A stretch of 64,000 nt of DNA from Rossellomorea sp. AcN35-11 (GTDB lineage Bacteria; Bacillota; Bacilli; Bacillales; Bacillaceae_B), in the NCBI GenBank assembly GCA_030388825.1, contig CP128835.1, forward strand, positions 1,250,501-1,314,500, written 5' to 3'. How positions within the stretch are numbered: position 1 is the first letter of the stretch; the number at the start of each line of letters is the position of its first letter. Of the stretch, positions 1-9,373 are shown one piece after another. The notes under the pieces were generated by a model, which saw only the letters and a program-made list of their open reading frames with translations, had not been told where the DNA came from and searched no databases. A program made the translations under genes and the position numbers.

Positions 1-43
1 TTTCAGTCCATTTATTTTAATAACGTAAGAGAGAGGTATACAG

Positions 44-1336
44 ATGTTTACATTTACAGAACAGGTCTATAATAGCAATCTTCCAATAAAATATGTTCTA
101 GAAGAAGGCAATCATAATAAAGATCACTTACTTGTTGTATTTTCTGGTTTTCATAATGAAACGAACTCATACCGATACAACTATATCAAAACACTGAGGA
201 ACTTTGACTGTAATAAATTATTCATCCTGGATAACTATGGACCGAGAGGGAGTTATTATTTAGGAAATGAAATGAACTATGAAGTGGAGACATCTGTCCA
301 ATCATTGATTTCATTCATGGCGAGTAAATTGAATATCAGTCCTTCTAATATCATATCGGCAGGTACTTCAAAAGGGGGAAGTGCTGCTCTTTACTATGGA
401 ATGAAATATAATTATGGCCATGTCATCACAGGTGCCCCTCAAACGAAAATTGCAGATTATATCCGAAAGTTTGCCAAAGAAACAGCGGACTACATTTTAG
501 GCATTGATCCAACTTCATATGAAGTTTCCTATATAAATAATTTGATATTCAAACAAATGGATAAAGATCATCTTCCATCTATATCGTTATTATCAAGTAC
601 CAACGATATCCAGTATAAGCATCACATTGTTCCTTTAATGAACTCGTTTGATGATCTTGGGAAAAAGATCGATTTAACAATTGATGATACGATTATGAGC
701 CATAACGAAATCGCCGTTTCATTCCCGGCTTACCTTTTGAAAAAGGTAATGGGGATCATTCACGGCTTAGACATAAATGACGTGAGTGTTCAAACTGTGT
801 CCAATACCTTAAAAGTTAGGGCGGACATAAATGTCTCAGATTCAACCAACATGGCAACTTCATTAGTCATAGCAGGTAGCGAAGGAAACTACTTTGAGGC
901 GCCATTCCGACAGGATCTTACTATGGACATGAAGGACTTGAAAAATATTGGTACAGGTAAACCTGAAGTTGTTTCTATGGAATTACACTTCTTCAAAGGA
1001 CAGGAAGTTATCAGTAAGTATCCGCTGGAGAAGATCATTGCTGGCGGAGGCATAGTATTCAAAGGAACGAAATTCGAAATTCAAAACGGTGAAATACATT
1101 TCGAGATAGACATTGAAGATAGTTCAGAACTTGAATTCGCTTATTATATTCGCAAAGATAACAAGGTGATTGACCGGATTAAATATCAATCATCTAAGAA
1201 ATTCAACTATCTCATTAACGATACTGGTAAATATCAAATCCATTATTTCATTTCAACCAACGATGGCGAAAAGCTCAGCAATCGAACTGAAGAGATTGAG
1301 GTTGAAAGGGTAAATACTGCGTTAGTAGGAGTGTAA
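44..1336 (+). CDS. Asp2/XcbB-like alpha/beta-hydrolase with C-terminal Y_Y_Y-like domain
   Basis: This 430-residue protein starts at an ATG behind GAGAGGT. Its N-terminal half looks like the alpha/beta-hydrolase fold of Asp2 (accessory Sec) and XcbB/CpsF capsule proteins. The nucleophile elbow is GTSKGG (about residues 107-112), followed by a small-residue helix ending in LYYG. No signal peptide or membrane segment is visible, so it should be cytoplasmic. The last ~60 residues form a beta-rich module (motifs EFAYYIRKD, DTGKYQIHYF) that recurs in the proteins at 7522-8946 and 13055-14062. It is the first gene of a tight four-gene operon; the next start follows within 5 bases. Asp2-like proteins acetylate or process sugars on surface glycoproteins, so a role in modifying a wall glycan or glycoprotein is inferred. 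The substrate is unknown. Confidence 0.7.
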   Translation: MFTFTEQVYNSNLPIKYVLEEGNHNKDHLLVVFSGFHNETNSYRYNYIKTLRNFDCNKLFILDNYGPRGSYYLGNEMNYEVETSVQSLISFMASKLNISPSNIISAGTSKGGSAALYYGMKYNYGHVITGAPQTKIADYIRKFAKETADYILGIDPTSYEVSYINNLIFKQMDKDHLPSISLLSSTNDIQYKHHIVPLMNSFDDLGKKIDLTIDDTIMSHNEIAVSFPAYLLKKVMGIIHGLDINDVSVQTVSNTLKVRADINVSDSTNMATSLVIAGSEGNYFEAPFRQDLTMDMKDLKNIGTGKPEVVSMELHFFKGQEVISKYPLEKIIAGGGIVFKGTKFEIQNGEIHFEIDIEDSSELEFAYYIRKDNKVIDRIKYQSSKKFNYLINDTGKYQIHYFISTNDGEKLSNRTEEIEVERVNTALVGV

Positions 1337-1340
1337 TAGG

Positions 1341-1847
1341 GTGGAAAAACGATTAAAGGACCACAATGAAAGTAAAGAAATACAAAAGCTAATGGAAGAT
1401 ATCAGTCTGCTCTTAGCTGAAAAACAGCAGCTTGAAGAGGATCTGAGACTGGAAAAAGAACAATCTGCCAAGCTACAACAACAACAAACCTTACACATGG
1501 CAGACATCACCAAGCAATTGTACGAAAATAGTCAACTCATCTTACAATTACGAAAAGACTTAAGAGGCGGTAAGGTAAACGGCAAGAATTTCAGCGGGAA
1601 CAGTGAACTGGAAAAGGAATTGAAGCTAGCTAAGGAAGATGCAGCGAAGGCTAATGCCGCCTTAACAACAGAAAAAAGAAATAAGCTGGAATTGATGGAA
1701 GCGTTGAAAGAAAGCTATGAAAAAGAGGAAAGAATATTACGATCGTACTCCAAATTATTATCAAGGTATGAATCCCTGAAATCCTCTAAATTAGGTAAAC
1801 TGACACTTTCTTACTGGAAAGTTATGAAAAGGCTGCGTAGGAGGTAA
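1341..1847 (+). CDS. Coiled-coil protein of unknown function
   Basis: A 168-residue, highly charged protein with long heptad-like runs rich in E, K, L and Q across residues 5-150. It has no signal peptide, no membrane segment and a basic C-terminus ending in RRR. The start is GTG, served by AGGAGTG, which lies across the end of the preceding gene. The next gene begins 5 bases after its stop. I do not recognise a family. The following protein also begins with a predicted coiled coil, so the two may pair and scaffold a glycosyltransferase complex; that is an inference from context only. Confidence 0.6.
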   Translation: MEKRLKDHNESKEIQKLMEDISLLLAEKQQLEEDLRLEKEQSAKLQQQQTLHMADITKQLYENSQLILQLRKDLRGGKVNGKNFSGNSELEKELKLAKEDAAKANAALTTEKRNKLELMEALKESYEKEERILRSYSKLLSRYESLKSSKLGKLTLSYWKVMKRLRRR

Positions 1848-1851
1848 CAGG

Positions 1852-4554
1852 ATGGATCAAGTAAGCATTCAAAAGAGGTTACAATCAATTAAGAAGCTGA
1901 AAGCGAAACTTCAAAAAGAAATCGATAAAGAGAAAGAACAAATTGAAGATATCATTAGAAATGATCGAACAGTTATCCAATCTAATGCGAAGACTAGTAA
2001 CGATATACTGGAGTTAACTCAACAAGAAATCGATAGCTATTTGGAAAAAAGGGATAAGTTAGCAGACCTTCACTTCTTGGAAAATGCGTTATCCTCCATT
2101 AATCAGATTCCGGATAGTAACGGTTCAAAGTTCTATAGCAAAAAAGATGTCAAGATAGGGATCATTGCAGACGAATTTTTATATCAGTCGTTCAAAGGAA
2201 TCGCCGAATTTGTTTATATTACCCAAAAAAATTACAAGCAATATGCTGATCAACTGGACGTATTTTTTATTGCCACTACCTGGCGTGGATTAAACAAAGA
2301 GTGGAGAGGTCTAGGGAACCCACAGTCTAAACGAAGAGATGAATTAAGAGAAATCATTAACCTATATAAAGAAAAAGACATTAAAGTGGTTTTCTTTTCA
2401 AAAGAAGACCCGGTTAATTATGATCTTTTTGTTGGGATCGCTCAGGATTGTGATTATATTTTTACAACTGCCCGAGAGAAAGTGGAGGATTACAAGAAGG
2501 ATTGTAAAAACGAAAACGTAGATGTTCTATCGTTTGGAATCAATCCGCTGTATCATAACCCTATCGGTATGAGGAAGTTCAAGAAGCGTAATGAAGTATT
2601 TTTCGCAGGGTCTTGGTATCAAAAGTACCCTCATCGACAAGAAGATACGAAGATGATATTTAATGGAATCAAGAAATCCGATAAGGGTCTAAAAATAATA
2701 GACAGAAATTATTCGTTGAATCATCCGAATTATTTCTTCCCTGAAGAATATCTTGAAAGCGTATCTCCTGAGGTCCCGCATGAACATCTGCAAAAGTTAC
2801 ACAAGTTATATGATTGGTCTTTAAATTTCAATTCTGTAAAGTATAGTGAGACGATGTTCGCCAACAGAATATACGAACTTCAGGCAATAGGGAATATTAT
2901 CATTTCCAACTATAGCTTAGCTATTAATAATAAGTTTCCAAATGTATTCATCGTAAATAGTGAAAACGAAGTCAAAGACATCCTGCATGGGTTTACAGAA
3001 GAAGAAATCTATAAACATCAAATGTATGGCCTGAGACAGGTCATGAATAGAGATACGACATTTGACAGAATCAGTTTTGTTTTAGAGAAACTTCAACTAA
3101 ACGAAAAGCCTTTAAATAGAAATGTTGCCGTAGTGGTACGGGATATTACTCATCAGGTTGAGAAATCGTTCAACGCGCAAACCTATGAAAATAAGTCGCT
3201 GATCCTGGAAAAAGACCTTACAGCTCAACTGCTTGCTGAATATGATATGGTTGCTTTCTTCTCCGGTGAGAATGTTTACTATGAATATTATTTAGAGGAT
3301 ATGGTAAACGGCTTTAAATTCACCGATTCAGATTATATAACGAAGGACGCTTACTTACATGGTCATGAGCTAGTACCGGGTGTTGAACATGATTATGTGG
3401 ACAAAATGCCGGATAAGTATCGGACGGTCTTCTGGTCCAGGTCCTTCTCAGTTGATGATTTGGTGAATTTCGAAGGGGAAGTTGCGCTTCCAAATGGTTA
3501 CAGTATAGACCGATTTGAATTTAACAGCCATGAAGTAAAGCCAACAGGTCAATCTGAAAACTATAAGCTATCTGTTATAGTCCCTATCTATAATAACGGT
3601 AAGTATTTATTGAATAAATGCTTCAATAGTTTAAGAAGAAGCAGTGTGTTCCATGATATGGAGATCATTCTTGTAGATGACGGATCATCAGATAGAGAAA
3701 CGTTAATAAACATCAAAAGACTAGAGCGTGATTATCCTAATGTAAAGAGTTTCTCTTATACGGATGGGGGCAGCGGAAGTGCATCGAGACCGAGAAATAA
3801 AGGAATTGAGCTTGCTTCAGCACCATATGTAACCTACCTCGATCCAGATAATGAAGCGATTAATGACGGGTATGCAAAGCTGCTAGAAATCATTACTTCT
3901 GACAAAAAACTAGATATGGTAGTAGGGAATATCATCAAGATAGATAATACCAAGTCTATTAAATTTAATTACTATAATACGGTCTTAAAATATAATAAAG
4001 AAGGCCTTATCAAAGATGCGAAAGAGTTCTTGAAAAAAGTAAATCTAAGAGCGCAAAGCATTCAAGCCTTAGTTGTCAAAAAGGACATTATAGTGGACAA
4101 CCATTTAACAATGGTAGAGCGGGCTGGTGGCCAAGACACCTTATTCTTCCATGAGCTATTAATCCATGCACGTAAAACCAAAGTAATTGATCTTGATATT
4201 CATATTTACTATGCAGCAGTAGAGGGATCCGTTACAAACACTATTACGAAAAAGTTCTTCACCAAATTCCATATCCTTGAAAAAGAAAGGCTGCCTTTCC
4301 TTCTGGAGAATGGACTGATGGATGTTTATATGGACAAGCGTTTTGATTTCTATTTTACCAACTGGTACATGAAGCGCTTAGTGAATATCCAAGAAGATCA
4401 ATTAGAGGAGTCACTGCATACTCTCTATGAGATTTACTCACTTTACAAAGACTATATCAAAAATGAAAGTGAGCTTCTTAAACGATTTGATCAGCTATAT
4501 AGAAATAAAAAGTATATGGAAATAGTAGATGAAGTGAAACTGAAACTTAAGTAA
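1852..4554 (+). CDS. Bifunctional glycosyltransferase: coiled coil, CgeB/GT1-like domain, GT2 domain
   Basis: A 900-residue protein with an ideal AGGAGGT RBS. Residues 1-90 are a charged coiled coil. Residues ~100-430 resemble the CgeB-type glycosyltransferase fold used in spore and surface glycosylation (motifs VFFAGSWYQKYPHR and NRIYELQAIGN). Residues ~560-760 are a classical GT2 (GT-A) domain: SVIVPIYNNGKYL, ILVDDGSSD and the DxD-like YLDPDNE. The C-terminus is helical. Two catalytic domains in one chain suggest successive transfer of two sugars. It sits in the same operon as two Asp2-like hydrolases and a coiled-coil protein, consistent with synthesis or decoration of a wall polymer or surface glycoprotein. 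Acceptor and donor cannot be told from the sequence. Confidence 0.8.
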   Translation: MDQVSIQKRLQSIKKLKAKLQKEIDKEKEQIEDIIRNDRTVIQSNAKTSNDILELTQQEIDSYLEKRDKLADLHFLENALSSINQIPDSNGSKFYSKKDVKIGIIADEFLYQSFKGIAEFVYITQKNYKQYADQLDVFFIATTWRGLNKEWRGLGNPQSKRRDELREIINLYKEKDIKVVFFSKEDPVNYDLFVGIAQDCDYIFTTAREKVEDYKKDCKNENVDVLSFGINPLYHNPIGMRKFKKRNEVFFAGSWYQKYPHRQEDTKMIFNGIKKSDKGLKIIDRNYSLNHPNYFFPEEYLESVSPEVPHEHLQKLHKLYDWSLNFNSVKYSETMFANRIYELQAIGNIIISNYSLAINNKFPNVFIVNSENEVKDILHGFTEEEIYKHQMYGLRQVMNRDTTFDRISFVLEKLQLNEKPLNRNVAVVVRDITHQVEKSFNAQTYENKSLILEKDLTAQLLAEYDMVAFFSGENVYYEYYLEDMVNGFKFTDSDYITKDAYLHGHELVPGVEHDYVDKMPDKYRTVFWSRSFSVDDLVNFEGEVALPNGYSIDRFEFNSHEVKPTGQSENYKLSVIVPIYNNGKYLLNKCFNSLRRSSVFHDMEIILVDDGSSDRETLINIKRLERDYPNVKSFSYTDGGSGSASRPRNKGIELASAPYVTYLDPDNEAINDGYAKLLEIITSDKKLDMVVGNIIKIDNTKSIKFNYYNTVLKYNKEGLIKDAKEFLKKVNLRAQSIQALVVKKDIIVDNHLTMVERAGGQDTLFFHELLIHARKTKVIDLDIHIYYAAVEGSVTNTITKKFFTKFHILEKERLPFLLENGLMDVYMDKRFDFYFTNWYMKRLVNIQEDQLEESLHTLYEIYSLYKDYIKNESELLKRFDQLYRNKKYMEIVDEVKLKLK

Positions 4555-4577
4555 CGACTTACGGGGGTCAATTAGTT

Positions 4578-5396
4578 ATGCTTAAAGACATTCACAAAGT
4601 AAATAGTACTCTGGAAGAAATGAAAGAGCTCACTTTTCCAAGCGGCCAACCTTTTCAATTAACCATTACCTTGAATGAGGTTAAATATGAATTCTATATT
4701 CATTTAAAGAAGGACTCAGACCGATTAGTGGTCCTGGGTTCCGGGGCCTATAACTCAGCCAAGATGTCACCGCCGGTTTTTCAACGGTTCTCATGGGCTG
4801 AAGATATTGATGCTTCTACGATTTATTATAACGATCCTACCTTATATTTAGGCAAGATTAACCTGGGATGGGGACAAGGGACAGAGGATAGATTCTATTT
4901 AGAAGAGTTAGCAGGCATATTGGATGAAATCTTTATGTGTCTTAACGCAACCAGAGACAAGGTAACGTTCTATGGAAGTTCTGCCGGCGGGTTCATGAGT
5001 ATGTATTTAGCAGGCTTGTTGAAGGGGACGAGTGCGGTTGTTAATAATCCGCAAACTGTGGTGAGTGACTATTATCAAAGTCATGTTGAAAAAATGTACA
5101 GCTGCTCATATCCTGAATATTCTACAGAAGATATTTTGAAAAAGTTTGGTCATAGATTAAATATAGTTACATTCTTTAAAGAGATAAATTTTATACCTGA
5201 GATTTATTACCTTCAAAATCTCGCCTGTTCCCATGATGTTAAAATGCATTTAACGCCTTTTTTAAATGCTTTGAAGATCATAAACTCTTCAAGGGAGTTC
5301 TCCAATGTAAAGTTTGACTTTTATTATAATCAAGAACAAGGACATAATCCTCTGGAGAAAGAAGCGGCGTTGGAAATCCTTCATAGCGTTTTGTGA
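4578..5396 (+). CDS. Second Asp2/XcbB-like alpha/beta-hydrolase
   Basis: A 272-residue protein, last gene of the operon, starting at an ATG preceded by CGGGGGT. The nucleophile elbow FYGSSAGGFMSMY (about residues 131-143) fits the GxSxGG pattern of Asp2/XcbB-like hydrolases. A late GHNP (about residue 256) could carry the catalytic His. It lacks the tyrosine-rich C-terminal module of the first gene. It has no signal peptide, so it is probably cytoplasmic. Its role in polysaccharide or glycoprotein modification is inferred from the neighbouring glycosyltransferase. Confidence 0.65.
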   Translation: MLKDIHKVNSTLEEMKELTFPSGQPFQLTITLNEVKYEFYIHLKKDSDRLVVLGSGAYNSAKMSPPVFQRFSWAEDIDASTIYYNDPTLYLGKINLGWGQGTEDRFYLEELAGILDEIFMCLNATRDKVTFYGSSAGGFMSMYLAGLLKGTSAVVNNPQTVVSDYYQSHVEKMYSCSYPEYSTEDILKKFGHRLNIVTFFKEINFIPEIYYLQNLACSHDVKMHLTPFLNALKIINSSREFSNVKFDFYYNQEQGHNPLEKEAALEILHSVL

Positions 5397-5400
5397 TATA

Positions 5401-5436
5401 AAGTAAAAAAGACCCTTATACAGGGTCTTTTTACTT
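5401..5436. terminator. Bidirectional rho-independent terminator
   Basis: An A-rich arm ending in GACCCT pairs with AGGGTC followed by a T run, loop TATAC. A-run and T-run flank the stem, so it can end both the operon on its left and the convergent gene on its right. Confidence 0.9.
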
Positions 5437-5470
5437 ATGCTTGAATAAAATAATAATAAAAATCACTTTA

Positions 5471-7471
5471 TCACTTAGAAACGAGATTGTTGACCTGAAG
5501 AATTGAGAATGGACTTGTGGCAGTAATATACCTATCTGGAGTAGGAAACTCTTTTACCTCTCTTACAACAATTCTTTCAACTAGAATGGTGGCAGCCCTT
5601 CCCCAATTCCAGTCTTCACAGTTACGCGTGCTAACAACACGGATTTTTAATGAATTTTTAGCTGTTTTTGGTGTTACATTAAGCGTGATCTGATTCGTTT
5701 CTCTCCAAGCAGATATATCTTCTTCTAGTAATTTCTCATCGTTTAGATAAACTTCATATTTAAGCCTTTTTGTGTACTTTTTGTTTTCGTAAGGGGAACG
5801 TATATGAAGTATGCATAAGTGCTTCCTGTTCATTTTAAGAGATAAAGGAATAGATGCTTCCATATAGTCGCCTAAAGTTGGGTTACTTTTATTAATATAG
5901 AATTTAAAGCGGTTTGGATAGGTTTGGGAGCTTACTGGTAATTCATCACCTCGTGCAGTACCACTCGTAAATCTGACATCTTTCAGGGGAATTCCATATT
6001 CATCAAGCTGTGAGTCATAATAATCTTCCAATGTTTCTTCTGAGTTTATTTTCCAGTAATTAAGTACTGGCCATTCATTCTTAATAATTTGCTTAAACAC
6101 AAGTTCATCGTGCTTTTCAATACTTTTTACTCCCAGCAGTAAATTAAGGATGTTCCTGGAATTAAACAGAATATACGTATCATGGGCAATATCACTCTCT
6201 AGTAATAGTTGAGAGTGCCAAATCCCCATTCTATATTCCCAATAAAAGATATCGTAAGGATCATAATTAAATATTTTATCCATATCAACGGTTGAATAGT
6301 ATTGTTCAAACGCTTTTAAAACCTTCTCATCGTCAACTGCCTTAGCAGAGTAACATAAAGTCATTGTCTCTGGTGTTATATCTTTAGGTAATCGATTGAT
6401 CCCTTTTTTGTAGAAAGCTCTACCGATTTCTAAAAGATTAGAACGTATGTGTAAGTGTTTTTTATCAGAAAGACGGTCTAAATAAATATTTGCCAGGCTG
6501 TGATTATGAACGGTCATATTATTCGTTTTTAAAACACTACTTAAAGCTTTGAAATTCTCATCATTACGATCAATTTCAGGAATGGTGAAAAATTGATGAT
6601 TTAAATTAAGTGATTTAACCATTTCTTTTACTACATTTACATCAGTTTGCAGTGACTTAAGACTGTAGGAAGATATAGTATCATTCTCTTCCTTGGAATA
6701 TGTGAAAAAGAGAAATGATTGAATGTATTCTCTAATTAATGCTAAAGAAGTTCTGCTGTCGATTCCTGCTGTAAGAGAAAAAAGCAAATCATATTCCTTA
6801 GAGAGTAATTCCAGCTGCCCCTTTACTAATCTGGAGATTTCGATTGCTGCTGATTCTGGATCTTTGTGTGATAGTTCCTCTCTCGGGAAGAACCTAACGA
6901 TCTCATTACGTTCTAATTCAAGCAGGGTATTTGGAGTCAGATAGAGAATATCTTCGTAAATGGTGTTATTTCCTGGTAACTGATAATTAGTATATTTACC
7001 AAGCCATGATCTATCGACTTGTGACGACAGGTTATGATCTAAGTAGGATTGTAATAGTTCAATATGGGAACCTATAAGGTTTCCAGTCTTGGAATAAAGA
7101 ATACTTCTCATCCCTGTTGCATCAGATAAAATTCTTGTGGAGTTATTTTTTTTGAATAAAATTAAATATCTTCCTGCTAATGTATCGATATAATCGAAGA
7201 AATGAGTTTCATCGTTATGTTGAAGTAAATCAAACGCTCTTTTCAGTATGGTCGGTAGATTAAGGGTTTTATTTTCTGTATCTACTACCTTACCTAGAAT
7301 AAAAATCCAGCTCTGACCAGAAGAATAATGTTCATATTGATTGGCTGGGTCGACATGTATAGTTAGATTGTCTATTACAATTTTATCCCAAACCGGATTA
7401 GGGGATGGAATATCCTTTGAGGAGATAATATATCCTCTTTTAAATTTTAAATGTTCATAAGTGTTCGCCAA
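5471..7471 (-). CDS. Asparagine-synthase-like (B-type) protein
   Basis: A 666-residue protein with a TTG start behind an ideal AGGAGGT. The middle (about residues 200-450) is an asparagine-synthase/PP-loop ATP pyrophosphatase domain; the nucleotide loop reads SLTAGIDSRTSL in place of the usual SGGxDS. The N-terminal ~190 residues resemble the partner Ntn amidotransferase fold, but no Cys follows the initiator, so glutamine hydrolysis is unlikely. The last ~150 residues form a beta-rich extension unlike AsnB. Homologues occur in capsule and antibiotic gene clusters, where they make amide bonds. Here it lies between wall-polymer glycosyltransferases, so amidation of a polymer sugar or precursor is a reasonable but unproven guess. 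Confidence 0.7.
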   Translation of the reverse strand: MANTYEHLKFKRGYIISSKDIPSPNPVWDKIVIDNLTIHVDPANQYEHYSSGQSWIFILGKVVDTENKTLNLPTILKRAFDLLQHNDETHFFDYIDTLAGRYLILFKKNNSTRILSDATGMRSILYSKTGNLIGSHIELLQSYLDHNLSSQVDRSWLGKYTNYQLPGNNTIYEDILYLTPNTLLELERNEIVRFFPREELSHKDPESAAIEISRLVKGQLELLSKEYDLLFSLTAGIDSRTSLALIREYIQSFLFFTYSKEENDTISSYSLKSLQTDVNVVKEMVKSLNLNHQFFTIPEIDRNDENFKALSSVLKTNNMTVHNHSLANIYLDRLSDKKHLHIRSNLLEIGRAFYKKGINRLPKDITPETMTLCYSAKAVDDEKVLKAFEQYYSTVDMDKIFNYDPYDIFYWEYRMGIWHSQLLLESDIAHDTYILFNSRNILNLLLGVKSIEKHDELVFKQIIKNEWPVLNYWKINSEETLEDYYDSQLDEYGIPLKDVRFTSGTARGDELPVSSQTYPNRFKFYINKSNPTLGDYMEASIPLSLKMNRKHLCILHIRSPYENKKYTKRLKYEVYLNDEKLLEEDISAWRETNQITLNVTPKTAKNSLKIRVVSTRNCEDWNWGRAATILVERIVVREVKEFPTPDRYITATSPFSILQVNNLVSK

Positions 7472-7521
7472 ACCACTGACCTCCTGCTGAAATGTTGTGT
7501 ATTAGGTTTGAAATGATAGAG

Positions 7522-8946
7522 TTATTGAATCTTGATCGGGTCACTATACACCGAAACTTTTAATTTTTCTTCGTTCAGTAAAAAACATAAGACCTTGTAA
7601 TTCCCGCTATCTTCAAATCTGTAATGAAGGGAATTTGATTCAGTATATTTAAATTTATCGATGATTGTATTTCCTTTGAAAATGTACCAGGCAAACTTAA
7701 GAGTAGAGGCTTCAGAGCAGATGGCTGTAATTTTATATTCTGTATTCTCAACTTTTCCAATATCTATCTTCTCCAGCCTACTTTTTAATAAGTATTTATT
7801 ATATTCCATATTGACCTTATTACTGCCCGTTTCACTTCGTTCTGCTGTACTAAGGATTCTATAGAAGCCCAAAAGTCTATCATTTATCATCTCTTCATTA
7901 TAAAATTGCCCTACTAATTCTTCTCCTAATTTTCCAAAGTTCTCTCTATTTTTATGATCAGTTAATAATACCTCCAGATCTTTTTCAACTGTTCCCTCTA
8001 GATAATCATCTGACTTATTACCGATTCCTCCGAAATTACTATAGACCCCGTTCAGCCAATTGTCATGATCAATTAAACCAACGTACCCTTTGCTTCCCAG
8101 TGCAATAACAGGTTTTCTGCAACTCATTGCTTCTAATGCACAGCGTCCTGGAGCAAGCACAATATCACTTTCCAAATAGCTATCTCTTAAGCCAGTACCT
8201 TCTTTCCAACCAACAAACTCGACTTTTTGCTGCCCATTAGTAATGTTGTGCACTTCTCTTTTCATTTCTTCTTTGAGGGTGCCATCCCCTACTATGGTCC
8301 ATGTAACCTTATTGGTATAATGATTTGAAGTGAATGTTAACGCTTGGTAGAAAATGTTTATGATAAATTCTTTATCCTTATCCAATCTGGATACAAGGGA
8401 AATATTGATTCTATCTTTTTTATGATCAGGAATGTTCTGGTAATAAGAGAAAAGTTGTTTATCTACTCCATTTGGGATAACAAAGAACTTATGATGAAAA
8501 GGCGATTGGACCGATCTATTCAGATAATTTACCAGATGATCTTTAATGCCTTCAGAAACAGTGAAAACCATACTGAGGTCATTAATATATTTTGGTAATT
8601 CATCAAAGTACCTTCCATGCATTGTAAGAACTACTGGAACCCCGAGAATCTTGGAAATCTCTAGAGATATTTTCCTTGAGGCAAAAGGGTGGGTATGAAT
8701 CAATGAGATTTTCTTCTTATTATGTAGTGAAATAACTTCTTTTATTGTTTCTTTATAGTCGCTTGGTTCAAAGTTTGTCGTTACGACATGAGCGCCGATT
8801 TCTACTAATTTTTTTTGGAAGGGTCCTTCTTTACAGAGGATAGTAATTTCAACATTGTTTTTTATACAATGTTTAGCTGTTGAAAACACATTTTCATGTA
8901 GACCACCCATAGGGGCGTTAAAAAAAACAGGAATTAATATATGCAT
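7522..8946 (-). CDS. GT4 glycosyltransferase with C-terminal Y_Y_Y-like domain
   Basis: A 474-residue protein with start at ATG behind GAGGTG. The GT-B fold is evident: N-terminal MHILIPVFFNAPMGGLHENV, then VIPNGVD, SLVSRLDKDKEF, and a donor-site region with APGRCALEAMSCRKPVIALG (E and G/A as in family GT4). Residues ~400-474 are an appended beta module (LKFAWYIFKGN, DSGNYKVLCF) homologous to those in the hydrolase at 44-1336 and the acyltransferase at 13055-14062. It lies 50 bp downstream of the asparagine-synthase-like gene's start on the same strand and is probably the promoter-proximal member of that pair. It likely adds a sugar to a lipid-linked wall-polymer intermediate. Confidence 0.8.
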   Translation of the reverse strand: MHILIPVFFNAPMGGLHENVFSTAKHCIKNNVEITILCKEGPFQKKLVEIGAHVVTTNFEPSDYKETIKEVISLHNKKKISLIHTHPFASRKISLEISKILGVPVVLTMHGRYFDELPKYINDLSMVFTVSEGIKDHLVNYLNRSVQSPFHHKFFVIPNGVDKQLFSYYQNIPDHKKDRINISLVSRLDKDKEFIINIFYQALTFTSNHYTNKVTWTIVGDGTLKEEMKREVHNITNGQQKVEFVGWKEGTGLRDSYLESDIVLAPGRCALEAMSCRKPVIALGSKGYVGLIDHDNWLNGVYSNFGGIGNKSDDYLEGTVEKDLEVLLTDHKNRENFGKLGEELVGQFYNEEMINDRLLGFYRILSTAERSETGSNKVNMEYNKYLLKSRLEKIDIGKVENTEYKITAICSEASTLKFAWYIFKGNTIIDKFKYTESNSLHYRFEDSGNYKVLCFLLNEEKLKVSVYSDPIKIQ

Positions 8947-9154
8947 GTTTCACCTCGGAAATCAGATGAATAGATTGAAAGTTTAATATGGACACTTTTT
9001 GTCATATTCATATGATGATTATTTCAGAAATTATTTACAGATTTACAACTATTATAGTAAATCTTCAATTATATGTTTAGTATAACATAGGGAATTTTGT
9101 AGATAAATGCGCTTTCAGGCAACAGAACTTTCATCTTATACTTGTGATGAACCA

Positions 9155-9183
9155 AGGACATCATGATTAGATAATGTTATAAT
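9155..9183 (+). promoter_or_regulatory. Candidate SigA promoter for tagGH
   Basis: AGGACA, 17-bp spacer, then a perfect TATAAT, about 190 bp upstream of tagG. It lies in the 427-bp divergent spacer (8947-9373), which otherwise holds only AT-rich sequence and no ORF that I can support. Confidence 0.5.
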
Positions 9184-9373
9184 GGTAAATGTTGTGTCGA
9201 AAGAAGCCATGCTGTTTACGTTTTTAATGATCATCTTTTCTTCATATTAAAGGAAATGATTGTAAGATACTGAATGTAGACAGAAATCAATACAAATTAT
9301 GGTAGAATAACAAATGTGTAATAGATAGTTCCTGTTTAAATAAAAAAATCACCAAAAAGGAAGCAAAGACTCT

